Below, piece after piece: positions 1 to 13,080 of a stretch of 64,000 nt of DNA (positions are counted from its first letter, which is position 1; every line of letters starts with the position of its first letter). The position numbers and the translations under genes were made by a program. This DNA is from Epiperipatus broadwayi. Taxonomy: Eukaryota; Onychophora; Udeonychophora; Euonychophora; Peripatidae. A model generated the notes under the pieces. It saw only the letters and a list, made by a program, of their open reading frames with translations. It did no database searches and was not told the origin of the DNA. The stretch is taken from NCBI GenBank assembly GCA_028023455.1, contig JAQFVV010000501.1:62001-126000 (forward strand), written 5' to 3'.

Positions 1-519
1 TATTATCTCAAAGTGAGAACTTTGGTTTTTTTTTTCAATCAACGAATGTATAATAGAAATAGTTTGCTAGATATGAAAGAAAGTTCATTCGTAATAATTA
101 TAACCATTAAATTTTAAAAAGTAACCTAAAGTTTATTCTGAATTAAAAGTTATACCTTGATGCAATATTTAATTATCATGTGGCCTTCATAGTGTGTAAT
201 TTAGGGTTAATTTTATATATACTTTTATTCACGGGTGTGTGTCTGTTTTGCACAATTATGACATTTGTTTGATAAAGTTCAGTTTGTGAATATTTTTATG
301 TATAAATTTCGGATGCTGTCGTATTCTACTGAGTGGAATGGATTAGTATGTTATCTGTATGTATTTATCTGCCAGTGTGTATTTATAATGTTCGATATTT
401 AGAAAAGCTTTGAGAATGGAAAGAAATCTGATTGCATTATAATGTTTGTAGGGATAAAAGATTTTGCTTATTTAGTATATGTTTTTCCATGAGTAGAGCC
501 TAGTTTATACTATATGCAT
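1..519. other. AT-rich noncoding DNA
   Basis: No coding signal, splice-consistent exon, RNA gene or recognisable mobile element was seen in this stretch. It is ordinary AT-rich DNA, presumably intergenic or intronic. Confidence 0.5.
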
Positions 520-745
520 ATGATTAAATGATATTTTTCGAAGTTAAGTGATGTTTTCTTAGAGCCCTGGTGATGAGGAAGAGGTTCCCCACCAATAGTA
601 TATTTAGAAGTAGATGAATTATTGTTGAAGTATGATTAAATGATGTTTAGGAAGTTATGTGATGTTTTTCTTATATTTTTGGTGATGAGGAAAAGGTTCC
701 CCACCAACAGTGTATTTAGAATCAGATGAATTATTGTAGAAGTGT
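520..745. repeat. Two-copy tandem duplication, 112-bp unit
   Basis: Two adjacent copies share a shifted block reading GGTGATGAGGAARAGGTTCC followed by CCACCAA and AGATGAATTATTGT. The second copy lies 112 bp after the first. Differences are scattered substitutions, so the duplication is not recent. No open frame spans both copies. Confidence 0.75.
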
Positions 746-3200
746 TCAGTAAGAGTTTATCTGCTCCTCATGTAGATTTCCCTTATAACATATAGTCTGT
801 ATAATCATAAAAACATAGCTCTGTGTTAATTAATATGTGGCCAAAAATAAATTGTTAAATTAATTCTTGATGTAATATTAGTGTCTTATTTTAGTGATGA
901 ATTACGACATTGTCCGAAATAAAGTAATTGCATGATATTCTCTTAATGAATGGAGAGTTTGTAGAAAATATTATTTTCTATCATTGTTGCTTGACACACG
1001 CACACACATGCGTAATATAAATAATATCGCGTATATAAAGTATAGAGTTATTGAAATTAAAATGAGAAATAAATGTTTTGAAATACATTACATTCATTTA
1101 AATAGAAGTATAAAGTTATTGAGATTAAAACGGAAAATAAATATTTTAAAATACAGTGTATTTATCTAAATAAAGGTTATAAATCATCAAATCATCAGAA
1201 TGAACAGGATTTTGTTGCTATGCATGAAAGGTATATGTAATTGAAAGTGATTATTTAGTCAATTAGAGAAAGTTGCTTTGTTGAGAGCCAAATATAATTA
1301 ATTTGATTTATTTTATTAATCAATAGTAATATCCTCTCAAAAGTTTTTTTTTGTGCTAATAATATAACATGTTGTTTATTTAGTGTCATGTAGATGAAAC
1401 ATGTAGGCAAAGCATGTGTTCGAAGTCAGAATATTTAAGTTTTGTTGTTAATTTGCTTTGATAATAGGGATAATCCCAAACTGATGCTCAAAGTTTATTT
1501 GATAATTTAAAAATCTGTAAGACAAGTAGTCCAATTGTAAATATCATGTTAAACCAAATTTATTTCATTGTAATAAATGATGTATTTTATTTGTTTAAAA
1601 TCTTAAAACTGTGTCTGGAGTTATTATTGTATACATTCGTGTTTTCCATTTCCACATCTCCACATTTCATAAATCTATTATAAAATAGATATATTATTTT
1701 AGAGTTATAATATTAAATCTGCTGGTGTCTGACAATATTGTTTTTCTTAATCCAAACATTATAAGGAACATTTGCCACTGGATAAATGTATTAGAAAGGT
1801 TGTCAAGTTAATATATTTGTTAGATGATGATATAAAATTAAAATACCCTATTTCTGTCATTATCTTATTATTAAAACACAGTAAAAATATATTTTAGTCA
1901 ATTTGTTTTATTACATTTTATCATACTTTAGGATTATAATTTATGGGCCAATGTATTTTATTTAATTCAACTGTGTTTGTTAAAATTCCCTGAGATCTTA
2001 TTGTTTATTTTTTGATTGGCATTAAAGTAGATGTTTAGATTATGATATGCCAAGTCATAGAATTGTTTAGTATTATAATTATAGCAAGCTGATATATGTT
2101 GTATTTGGATGAAGGAAGAAATTAAGTTTAAAGTATATTTTCATAAATGTACCAATAAACATTATGATTCTTTATCATTCAATTAATTAACTTGTAATAT
2201 TTCTTCTTTTATTCATTCATCATCATATATCTTATGAACTGCCCCCACTGAGCTGAGCTGAACATAAACTTAAATATAGAGTCTCAGTAATAGTTTGTAT
2301 TATATATCTTATTATATTATTCTATTCATTAATAGAACTGGCACCTGGCATTTCGCTCATGTAATGTATATGAGCGGTGTTGGGAGTGTAGGTTATAATA
2401 TGTATATTGTGACCTTTGGTTTATTTCATCTATAAACCAATTTTAAGAAATGAAACTAATCATAGGCAAAAAAAATTTTTTTTTTGAAATATAAGAAAAG
2501 TTAAAAAGTTTTATTGGAGAAATCAATAACTAGATAGCTAAAAAAAGTAACATATATTGTACCGGTAAAAAAAAATCACCATGCTTAATCACACACAGTA
2601 ATCCGAATTCAAACCCAGTCCACGTCTAGGAATAAATTCCAAAATGCAAACTAAATTCAAACCCAACCCTGGCATGACCCACCGATGACAATATTACAAC
2701 GGTACGGGGTTTTCCCTTTACTAGCTCATCGAAAAACACAGACTAAATTACCTACAATCAGCTATTTCATAGATACCTTATAGTCGGGATATTGGTACGG
2801 CTAATAATTTAATGTATATATTTAAGTTGTCGATACAGACAGCAGGTGATTGACTAGATGTCGAGAGTAGTAATGCAAGAGAGACAAAATTAGGTTAGAT
2901 AAATTTTTAATAAATTATTGAAAGCATTGAATAATATTATTTACAGGTACGGTAAAACTCTCATATGTATTTTATAATAAATTGCTGCTAGTCATCAATA
3001 ATCGGTTTGTACTGATTAACAAACTCATGCCAATATTTATGTGTTTAAATGGTTGTACCAGTTTGATATGAGAATCAGAGTAATTGGAGCACTTAAAATA
3101 TTTAACTACTAGCTTATATTAAGTTGTTTTATTTAATAGATTCAAACCATTGCGTATACGGATAAATGGGAGGCGGTTTTATATAAAAATATAATATATA
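746..3200. other. AT-rich noncoding DNA
   Basis: This stretch is long and very AT-rich, with short homopolymers and no convincing open frame. I see no exon, RNA gene or repeat with clear boundaries. Confidence 0.45.
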
Positions 3201-3227
3201 ATACTGATGTACTGATGGTTGCAAGGA

Positions 3228-3475
3228 TTAAGGTACACTACAATAATAACTTGCGGTGCATGGACGGAATACCGGGCGGCTTGTACTTTGACAAGTCTTA
3301 ATGCCCCCAAGTAGATCCGAGACACTACAACCAGCCGGGATCATTTTCGAACCCCGGTGATCCAAGAGATTACCTGGAGAAGAATTTCTTTCTCTCCAAC
3401 TGGTAGTAAAACGAGACGCCAACTTAGGCGAAGGTAAAGGCATTGCCACCGTAACATCGAGGAAGAGTGATCGGA
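3228..3475. other. GC-richer island with tRNA-like box B
   Basis: This is a short island of clearly higher GC and CpG content than its surroundings. On the minus strand it contains GGGGTTCGAAAATGATCCC, which resembles a tRNA box B (GGTTCRANYCC), followed by pyrimidine/purine-mixed sequence. A 73-codon minus-strand frame covers it but has no recognisable domain. It could be a SINE-like or other mobile-element fragment, or a CpG-rich first exon. On the minus strand CAG/GTAATC near 3375 could serve as a splice donor. I cannot decide between these. Confidence 0.3.
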
Positions 3476-4189
3476 AGTGGATTTTAAAACGAAATTATAT
3501 AAACCATTTTATCTATCCGTAACATGTTCTACGCAACAGCCTGATATAACTATTCAATAATAACATGGCGAAATCAAACGATCGCAAAAGTAACAATTAA
3601 TTAATTTCACTCTGAAACCCATAACTCCCCAGATTGTTCGGAAGGTAATAATAGCAATAAAATATTCACTTATTATTATTACTCCGTAATAATATATAAA
3701 AAATATAATAAAATTTTAGACTATTTTAAGTATTTGAGATTTGGAGTGTAGATTAAAATATCATGACAAAGTAAAAGAAACAATAAAAATACTTGAATAT
3801 CTCTCAACTCAACATAAATGAAACAATTTTTAGTTCGATAAAAGAAAATTACTTTTAAAATGAATATAATAAATATTATGAGATAAACTTTACTGACTTT
3901 AATTAGAGTTGAGAAATATTATTATTGGCATCGTTTGTTTGTAAAATAAGTAATAGTAAAAATATAAATGTATTCACAAATGGATTATTAGTAGGCACAA
4001 ATATTAATAATTATCATCTAAAGACTAGAGCACAGAAATATTAGAGAAGAAATTTACTGACAGGTTTTTTTGGGTAACATTTTCAAATGGAAAACAAGAA
4101 ATTTACATGCAATTAATTAGGTTAACAGATTAAATTTAAAATTATTACTGAGAGGAAAGTTAAAAAGTTCATGTAACAAAAGTTACCAT

Positions 4190-4600
4190 TCTTTCTTCGT
4201 CCGGCTTTTCTTCTTGCGGTGATATGTATGAAGAACGTAGGCGCGCATTTTGAATTTCTTAGAACGGCATGGTTAATTTAAATGTTGGAATTTGGAAGAC
4301 TGGAAGCACGGAAAACATTACAGATCAGCGGTACGAAAGATTTAAATTGGCAGAACAGGGAGCAGCTTCTTGGACTTAGCCCATCATTATTGCAGTTTAC
4401 CGGGCAACTTCTTAATAACGGTTGAAGTGATTTCTCTGGAACAACTACTTTGCTGTAGCTTGAGACGATCTAAGCACAGCCAAGTCAAAAGTTAGAGTGT
4501 CTATATCATATCTCAAAATGGCCACGGTTGACCTTTCTGCCTAGTTTTAGTTCATGACTCCGCCTCCTTTGATTTTCCGGCCTCCAGCAATATCTAATTT
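4190..4600. promoter_or_regulatory. Possible CpG-containing promoter or 5' exon region
   Basis: This unique-looking segment has more GC and CpG than its neighbours (GTCCGG, GGCGCGC, CGGCATGG). It ends in a GC-box-like CCGCCTCC and a YY1-like AAAATGGCCAC. The open frames starting in it are very short. Such base composition in an AT-rich genome suggests a regulatory region or an untranslated first exon. No TATA box or transcript evidence can be claimed from sequence alone. Confidence 0.2.
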
Positions 4601-6530
4601 TTGACTATACAATAGCATTTGCCTTTCTTGATAAGAGTTCTACGTTTCTCATTTATTTTTAAATTTAATACATGATTCTAAATTGACAAAACAATTACAT
4701 CGGAATTCGTGAATACAAAATATAAATTCATTATCTTAATCTATCAAAGTACAAATTAATTATTGTATACATTTTGTACAAGTAAGATTTTGATTACAAA
4801 TACTGATCAAAGGAATGTGACTTTTGATCAGCATTTTTAAATGACTTTGTATAATTTGCAAAATTAAAATTTAAAGAAAATATCCACGCAATTGAAACTT
4901 TTAAATTGAGCTAATATAAATCCACAAACCACACACACACGAATATTATTCATCATGATTTGTGACATTTATACTCATACTCTTTACATTAAATTCTTTT
5001 TAAACAAACACAAAATAAATAACTTAAAATTTATGTGGCTTGGAATAGAAAAAGTGGTTTAGAATTACCGTTCTTAAATGACAACCATGAAACTAAGATC
5101 GATTCTTCGATCTGTCTGTTTCAATATATATGTTTGTGTTTGTATAGAGTGTAGCTAGCATTATTTAATGCAGGGGGGATGATTTGATTTTTTTGTATGC
5201 TGCAATAATAATTTACTAATATGATAATTAAGAAATAAATATTTATATGGCTAAGATAAAGTCTTATGAGTTTTGATTGCTAAAGAGTTGATGAGAATTA
5301 AAATTGAATTGATTGTCAGTGGCTTTAGTTAACAGTTTCTTTCGGGAGAATAAGTTTAGAGTTATAGGAAATTATAAAGGACATTTATGATTATGATTAT
5401 CAGAAGTTATAATTGATTTTATGCTTGTAATTATTGGAAAATTATAATGGATATTTTATGTTCATGTGGTCTGAATAAGCAGTTTTCAAATGAATGGTCT
5501 GCACATGTATGTGTGTGTAATACAGATATACGGGTTTGATTTTTTTTCTTTCCTTTATAGAAATTGATATAATTTTCTATATTATTTCCTGATAAGTGTG
5601 AAAAGGGAAAAATAAATGAATCTGTTCTGATTTATTATTTCTAACTCAAAAATGTAAATCTAAATAAGAAATTATTTAGATCAAAAGAAATGTAACATTT
5701 GTTTTACCAAAAAGTGTTAGTAAGCTTATCTTTTGATTAGATTTTCTTTTGATTGCTTTTCCATAAATTAATCAATAAGATGTTAACTCAAAAGATAAGG
5801 TTTAAGATAAGAAAAGTTGTCAAAATTAACATCTAAGAAATAGTTCAATTGTTCGTTCTGAGATGGAGTTTGATTAAGATTTGAGAGGAACCACATGGAG
5901 ATAAGGATTGACAGATGTTTTTTCCCCTCTCTTCCGCTTCCTCATGAATATAAGAGGGGGGCTGGGGATAGTTAATGAGTGGAACTTTTGCTAACTGGGA
6001 AAAACTGGCTGACTAAAATTAATATATCTCTAAAGGTTTTCTCCGATTTTTTTTTTCAATTTTCTTTCTCAGAGTTAATAATGTATTTAAGTATTACAGT
6101 ATACCAAAATATGAATTTCTAATTCATATCTAAGTGGTGCACATTTTTTTCTTCCTCAAATCAATTATGAAGAAATCAACTTTTAATAAGATAGTCTATG
6201 CTGAATGTCAAAACCTGTCCATTTGGCTTATTGAAAATTCATATATGGGGAGAGAACTATCAAACTATTATATAATATTAAAAGACCAATTTGTATTACA
6301 ATAATTATTTGGCTAGTTAAAATTCATTTGAAGAAACTGCAGCAAACTTCTGTATAATATTTAAAAAGTTTATTCATGTTTAATAATCAGAATCTGCTTG
6401 TCTGTAATTTGAGCCTTAAAAATGGAAAAGAAGAAGGAAAAGAAACAAATGAATTCAAATCCAGGAAGAAACTCATCAAAATGGAAGGTAATCAACAGAA
6501 CTCTTTTAAAATTTATTAATTATTCTGTAG
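4601..6530. other. AT-rich noncoding DNA
   Basis: No gene or defined repeat was recognised. There are short purine-rich and CA/TG stretches only. Confidence 0.4.
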
Positions 6531-6534
6531 CTAC

Positions 6535-6870
6535 ATTTTGATTTAAAATAACTATCTACGTTTTATCTATTTTGACTTAAAATAACTGTCTCCATTTTTA
6601 TAAATTTTGATTCAAATAACTGCCTGTGTGTTTTTTTATACATTTGATTTAAAATAACTATCTACGTTTTATCTATTTTGACTTAAAATAACTGTCTCCA
6701 TTTTTATAAATTTTGATTCAAATAACTGCCTGTATGTTTTTATATACTTTTTGATTTAAAATAACTATCTACATTTATACATTTTGATTTAAAATAACTA
6801 TTTACATTTATGCATTTTGATTTAAAATAACTATCTACGTTTATACATTTTGATTTAAAATAACTATGGG
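6535..6870. repeat. Minisatellite, about 37-bp unit with higher-order structure
   Basis: Repeated units read ATTTTGATTTAAAATAACTA followed by TCTACGTTTATAC, with variants (GACTTAAAATAACTGTCTCC and GATTCAAATAACTGCCTGT). The first part shows a three-unit higher-order period that is duplicated. The last four units are more uniform. It is noncoding. Confidence 0.8.
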
Positions 6871-7440
6871 AGCTGTGCCTCTATATAAGCTATCCCCAAA
6901 TAAAATGAACTGAATACAATCAAAGGAAAAGACATTGGAAAGAGACTATTGTAATGTTTGATATTTATTCTTTATTTTATTTCGTTTACATAATATGTCA
7001 TGTGTTTTTGTTTTTTTTTATTTCATTTTATTTATATAATATGTTGCATGTCTAACCACTAGATTATCTTAATTTAATAATTTTGTTTTTAATTGTTTTA
7101 AAATGTTTAAAGGAAGAAAGGGAAAATGATTGTGATCCCATTGAAGTATAAATGCTTACGTAAATTTAAATTTAAAAAGAAAAGAGAAATGATATTTTTT
7201 TTTTTTTATTCTTCACAAAATTTTAATTTGTGCTTAATATTAGATATGATATGGATGATCGTGTGGAAAACTATAATTATGCTATAAGTGTTGATGATCT
7301 GTTATTACTATAAATATTGGGTGTATGTAGTTGGCTTGACTGTTTAAAATTGAAATAATTCATATATGTTTTGATTCGGGATCTGGTTAGTCTTTGTCAT
7401 TTATCTGGGCTGCAATCCATGTAGATTGGGCATATATAAA
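6871..7440. other. AT-rich noncoding DNA
   Basis: No coding or structural signal was recognised between the two minisatellites. Confidence 0.4.
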
Positions 7441-7447
7441 GTGATAA

Positions 7448-7921
7448 ATGCTTGTTGTTCCTGAGGTAGAGTTATCATACCACCTCATAGATGGGAAATG
7501 GCTGTCTCATGATTTAGAGGTAGAGTTATCATATCACCTCATAGATGGGAAATGGCTGTCTCATGATTTAGAGGTAGAGTTATCATATCACCTCATAGAT
7601 GGGAAATGGCTGTCTCATGATTTAGAGGTAGAGTTATCATATCACCTCATAGATGGGAAATGGCTGTCTCATGATTTAGAGGTAGAGTTATCATATCACC
7701 TCATAGATGGGAAATGGCTGTCTCATGATTTAGAGGTAGAGTTATCATATCACCTCATAGATGGGAAATGGCTGTCTCATGATTTAGAGGTAGAGTTATC
7801 ATATCACCTCATAGATGGGAAATGGCTGTCTCATGATTTAGAGGTAGAGTTATCATATCACCTCATAGATGGGAAATGGCTGTCTCATGATTTATTTACC
7901 ATGGCAGTAGGAGATGACTGA
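7448..7921 (+). repeat. Eight-copy 54-bp minisatellite, open in one frame
   Basis: Eight consecutive 54-bp units (about 7463-7894) are almost identical; I see only one base difference, in the first unit. Because 54 is divisible by three, the array is open in one frame and would encode 157 residues. These are a five-residue lead, then eight copies of an 18-residue unit beginning EVELSYHLID and ending KWLSHDL, then FTMAVGDD. There is no signal peptide, known domain or splice context, and the flanks are AT-rich. I regard it as a recently expanded minisatellite that is open by arithmetic, not as a proven gene. Confidence 0.85.
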
Positions 7922-9034
7922 GTTTCACTCCAATTATTTTGTTAAGATAGGGAATTATTGACAGAATTATTGTTCCAGTTGTAGAAAATGTTTTGCATGC
8001 CAATATAGAGAGTAAGTGTATAGGCAGGAGCTCTTTACACAATCCTAGATCTTAAGAAAAGATCTCTCTCTGGATCAAGCAAAGAGTTGAGGTTGGGAAT
8101 TGTTGTTGTTTTTTAATTTCCCTTACTAAGATGCTGCTGTGTGCGCATTATAAAATGCTGCATGGTGAAGGATATGAAGAGTTGTTTTTTTCTTATGTGG
8201 GACAGAATAATAGTTGCCCTGATGGGATGGGGATTCAGTCAGATGTCTATGTGTTTGGGGAATGACAAAGATTTTAATTAATAAACTAACCGATCTGTGT
8301 TGATTTTTGTGAATGATGGTAAATGGAAGGTCGTCAAGCTGGATCGGCGTACTGACTATCAAGATATATACAGTCAAAAACATAAAGATCTGACAGGCAT
8401 GAACATAAAAGTGTAGGTTTTTGAATTTAAACCCATCTGCAAGATCAGTAGGGGATTTTTCATGGCATATCATCCTTTTTATAAGAAATGTAAAAGTTAT
8501 CGCTTGTTGAAGTGATCTAGAAATTGATGATTATTTAACATTGCTAGCGAGAATAATTTAAATGAATAAATTATTTTGGAAGAGTTCAATGGATAATGTT
8601 TACAATAAAAAAAACGGGGGACGTAGAAATTTATAGGTTTTCTTCTCTTTCAAGATATAGGTTTTATTAAAGTTAAAAATATATGGAATTCTGATTCCGT
8701 GCATAAGCGTTTGTGTTTCTTTATTATTATTATTTATTTCTTTGATAAATAAATAGGTCAAAACAGTAAATAAGTCATTCAGAAAATTAGTTAATTTAAA
8801 CATGTATTCGAACCATAGTCTTTAATAGATCTGAAATCATATATTTGAGTGTAACAATATTATATTTGGGTGTGTTTTTAGTTTATTTTTATCATTATTG
8901 TTAACGTAATAAAATTTATAAGTATTATAAAATTACATTGTGTCTTGTGTTTTGATGTTTCAAATATCTCTAGAATCTATATCCAGCACCTATATTTAAA
9001 GTAATATTAGTTCATATTTAAATTTAATTACTCA
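7922..9034. other. AT-rich noncoding DNA
   Basis: The open frames on the minus strand here have low-complexity composition and no domain. No exon or RNA gene was recognised. Confidence 0.4.
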
Positions 9035-9300
9035 TTCTATATTGATAATTTATTTCCATGATTGATTTACAGTATTGGTTTTTATATTGATTATTTCCAT
9101 ATTCGATACACATAATTCATTTTATATTGATAATTTATTTCCACGATCGATTTGCAGTAGTCATTATTATATTGTTTCCTTATTCAATTCACATAATTCA
9201 TTTTATATGGATAATTTATTTCCATGATCGATTTGCAGTAGTCATTATTATATTGTTTCCATATTCAATTCACATAATTCATTTTGTATAAGTCACTTTT
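9035..9300. repeat. Three-copy tandem repeat, about 81-bp unit
   Basis: The motif CACATAATTCATTTTATAT recurs at about 9110, 9191 and 9271, with GATAATTTATTTCC and GATCGATTTGCAGTA between. The second and third copies are close to each other and the first is more divergent. It is noncoding. Confidence 0.75.
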
Positions 9301-10190
9301 ATATAACTCAACTCATTTTCACATAATTAATTTGCATAATCTAATTTTATGATTTATTTCCGTATTTTACTTTCATAAGTAATTTTCGATCGATTTAAAT
9401 GATTAATGTCCATGTTCTACTTCCATAGTTTACTTTGGCAATATATGATAGATTTAGAATTATTTATTAATATTTGGTCAATAGATTAGATATAATAGAA
9501 TAAAAAGATAGGGAATAGCTAAGTAAAGTTTAATAAATTTAATCTTTTGGTTCGTTGTAATTGAGAATATTGGAAGCAGACATAAAATCCCCTTTCTGCT
9601 CTCAGTGTTTAGAGTGATTCCCACTAGTAAACTCGTATTAAAATTTATTTTAACATATTTGGGATCATATCCATTACAATGTAATCGCTTATAAGTGCAC
9701 CTCTTGACAGATCTAGACCTTGAGAAAGAGCAGTTGATTATTAGTCTAGGAGCTAGTTTGGAAGTTAAGTAGCATATTATCATAAAATTATTATACTGTT
9801 ATTAAAATAGGGATCAGGAATTGATAGTCGATTGACAGGTTAATTTATGTGTTTAAAGAAATAAGATTAGGGATTCTCAGATTATAGAACATAACACAGA
9901 CATTCCGTGTTATATAATTGTAGCTAATGAAAGTGATAGATGCTGAGAACGAAAAATAAAGTAATGGAATTAAATGGGAGGATTTATTTACGATAAAATT
10001 TTATCTAGTGTTAAATTAAATAATAATTCTATATTATGAACATAGATTATGAGTTCTCTGCATCAATTACTGATTTATTTCCAGTCAGATATAAATGAGA
10101 AATGTATATAATATTTTCTGTAGTTACCACTCGAGATCAGATATTTATAATAAAGTTGTGGAAGAAAGTTGTCTCATTATTATGAATTTT
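9301..10190. other. AT-rich noncoding DNA
   Basis: No coding or repeat structure was recognised up to the start of the Penelope-like element. Confidence 0.4.
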
Positions 10191-10194
10191 GTGG

Positions 10195-12690
10195 AAAGTG
10201 TTTTATTTTGTTTTGTTTTGTATTGAGCTGTTTGGGCTAGCCCCGAGCCTAGTTTTTGTTATTTTTATTTAAAGCTCAGCAACGTTTTATCCAGTTTTTT
10301 TTTTAATTTTTGATTTTGTTGAAGTATATACATACTTCTTTTCATTATGGTTTTATATGTTATAGCAAGTATTGTATCGGTTTGTCAATTAATATGTTCA
10401 ACAACGTATTACGTTTTTGAAAAGTGGAAGAATTCAAGATAATCCGAACGTTGCAGAGTTAAAATTGATAGATCTATTTATAATTTTGATAAAATCAAGA
10501 TGCAGCAGCGCAACGCTCGTATCAATTATTAAAGGTTGTAAGAGGGCTTACGTAGGGAGAAAGGGTGGTCTTATTTCTGTACGTGGTATTATTCCAAATT
10601 TATTTGAAAAATTTAAAAGATGGGTTGTTGTTAAAAGATTTGAGTTAAAACTAGTTTCTTGCATATAGCAAAATTTGTTTTACCATCTGCGGTTGAAAAA
10701 AATTTGTGATCTGTCTGGTGTAAATATTCCGGAGGATGTTAGTGTTTTAGAACGGGGTCCTAAATTTATTGGAGGTCAATGGGCAAAGCCGAAGATTGAG
10801 CGATTGCGATGTTGAAGCTTCATTATTAAATAATCCCCTTAGAGATGTTTGTGTTGGTAATATAGTGAAGATTATTAATAATAGAAATCTCAACAATAAT
10901 TATTTGAATTGGAATAAGTGCATATCGCATACAAAAAATTTAGTGTGAGCATGATATTGTTTGCATGAAAGAAGATAAGGGAAAGTTTGTTTAGATGAGA
11001 GGAGGAATTTGCGGATAAAATTTTATGCAAATTGATAAATTAAAGTTTAAAAAGATTGAAAGGTTTAATTGTAAGCTTAATCGCGAGAAATTTATTGCAG
11101 TGTTTTACGTAAAGAAAAAGAGAAAGCTAACAAATTAGAGTATTTTAAAGTTTACCCATCTGCATCATCCCTTCCTAGAATTTTTGCAAATGTTAAATTA
11201 CATAAACAGATAGGCCTTTGTTTAATGATGGTTTTGGTAGTGTACATTATTTTGAATTCTGTTTTGATTAATCGTTGGTTGTTGATGCTATAGGTTTTGG
11301 GTTGTTTACAGTCAATTCTCGTTTAAATTTATTGATGTTATTAAAGATGCTAAAATTAATTCTAATTTTAAATCGGCGCTGATGTTATGGATTGTATGGG
11401 TCCTTGATCAGCTCAATAGATATAGTCAAGTTATCTTTACTTGTAAAGTCTTTCCATCTAATAAAGTTGACTTTATTGTTGGTTTTTGACTTGGCTGAAA
11501 GAAATTTAGTGGCTACTTTAAAGATTCTTGTTTTCAAATGATGAATGGTTGGCCTATGGGCTTCCTCTTAGTGGAATTCTTTCAGTATAGTTTTGGACCA
11601 TTTTGACGAGTATTTTCCTACATTTATTAACTCTGTACCAGATATTATCTACACTAGATATGTATATGATATATTTATGGTGGCTCCTGAAAATATCTTT
11701 TGGAGATTAGTAGTTTCATGAGCTACCAGTTTAAATCTTACGATAAATTGGGAAGATGCATTACAGGAAGTGAAATATTTAGATATTATTGTGCATAGAA
11801 CAAAGGATCTTTGGACTACTATGTTTGTGAAACCTATTGAAGTTAGGGGTTTAATTCAGCCGCCTCATACTCTCCCCAAGTGCACAAGTTCTCTTTGAAT
11901 TATTTTTATATAGAAACACTATCTTTGCAAATTTGAGGCAATAGGAAAGAAAATCTTATTTGTTTTATTGAGGATTTAGTCAAACTTGGACATAAACTTC
12001 AATTATTAACAATAGAGTTGTAAAATTTTTAATAATTTGCAGTTTAAACCTGAAGATTGAAAAACTCGTATAGTTTTACCATTTATTCATTCTATTGCAA
12101 AACAGTTAATTAATAAGTTATCTCCAGATTTTCAAATAATTTTTCATTACCTAAATACGAATAGATTGATTAAAATTTAAAATTGAATCTAACTTAACTC
12201 AGATGTGGTTTATAGTGTTTTTGTCCTCATAAAGATTGTGGTTCTATTTATTATAGTGAAACTAAAAAATATTTTAAATAGAGTGTCAAGATAAATATTT
12301 ATATCATCGTACTAAAACTAAATTTTTGGGAAATTCAGTGTTTGTGGAACATGAAAATAAGGCTGGACACTTATGTCAACCAGTAGAGGCAAAATTAGTG
12401 TGTACGGAGAAGAATGACGTAAAGCGTAAGGTTAAAGAAGCTTGTTTTATAGCTGGTAATCCTAATGCTATTAATCGAAAGGATTCTTGTTTTAATATTT
12501 CTAAAATATGGACTTTGTAATATTTATTTATTTACATTGTATTTTATTTATTTATTTAGAGTTAGTTTACATCTTATTTGAGATACGCATTTTGCTTGTG
12601 AATAAGTGTTTATATTTTGTATTTGTTTTGTATTGAGCTATGATTATGGAGGCTTAAGTCCCCCGAGTAGTTAGTATAAAATTCAATTGA
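10195..12690 (+). mobile_element. Penelope-like retroelement, decayed, RT plus GIY-YIG
   Basis: This is a decayed autonomous-type PLE. Reading across frames gives landmarks in the expected order: SLPRIFANVKLHK near 11160-11210, matching the PLE 'LPRxYGLPKIHK' motif; MNGWPMGFPLSGILS near 11545 (RT motif B); a motif-C relic YTRYVYDIF near 11660; and at the C-terminus a GIY-YIG relic CGSIYYSE near 12240. The GIY-YIG relic is followed by the intact tail frame 12326-12520, with HENKAGH and KRKVKEACFI...NRKDS. Many stops and frameshifts make it inactive. TTTTGTATTGAGCT occurs at both 10220 and 12625, consistent with terminal direct repeats (pLTRs), and defines the rough limits. Confidence 0.8.
11150..12520 (+). 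pseudogene. PLE reverse transcriptase / GIY-YIG endonuclease pseudogene
   Basis: This is the coding core of the element above. PLE polymerases are telomerase-related reverse transcriptases fused to a C-terminal GIY-YIG nuclease that nicks target DNA. The catalytic motif C here reads YVYD where YVDD is expected, and at least several stops and frameshifts interrupt the frame. The best preserved part is the C-terminal 64 codons (12326-12520), whose GH, KRKVKEA and INRKDS...SKIW pattern is typical of PLE endonuclease tails. No function is likely to remain. Confidence 0.75.
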
Positions 12691-12762
12691 CTAGCTACTT
12701 GAAATAAATGAGAGTTGGTTGAGGTTAAATAAGTGAAATAGTGCACAGAAAAAGTTGAGGCT

Positions 12763-12764
<2 letters not shown>

Positions 12765-12832
<68 letters not shown>
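12765..12832. repeat. (TA)n microsatellite
   Basis: A pure TA dinucleotide tract of about 68 bp lies between the PLE and an RTE fragment. Confidence 0.98.
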
Positions 12833-12838
<6 letters not shown>

Positions 12839-12839
12839 T

Positions 12840-13080
12840 TGGTCAAAGAGATAATAAGATAATAATTTAAGAATTAGATGGGCAGTAGAAATTTTAAACT
12901 AGATTCCAAATGATTGTAAAAGACCTGAAAACAGGCCACATGTAAAACAGATGGATAAGATAAAGATGTGTATTATGGTGATGTGAATGACAGAGACTAG
13001 AAATTGGAGAAGATGCATTGAACTTGGAGATACCTCCATTGGATTGATAATTATTGAAAAGGTTGATGATAAATCAGAGC
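12840..13080 (+). mobile_element. RTE-type non-LTR retrotransposon 3' fragment
   Basis: This segment aligns by eye with the 3' end of the better copy at 31.4-31.87 kb. Shared blocks are AAATTTTAAACTAGATTCC, the GATTGTAAAA...GGCCACATGTAAAA block, GAAGATGCATTGAACTTGGA and TTGATGAT at the end. It begins directly at the (TA)n tract. The frame is broken. RTE/BovB elements typically end in short trinucleotide-like repeats, matching the GATGAT end seen here. Confidence 0.7.

Noticed and set aside
7463-7894. CRISPR-like array
   Set aside because: Units are directly adjacent without spacers, and the genome is clearly eukaryotic.
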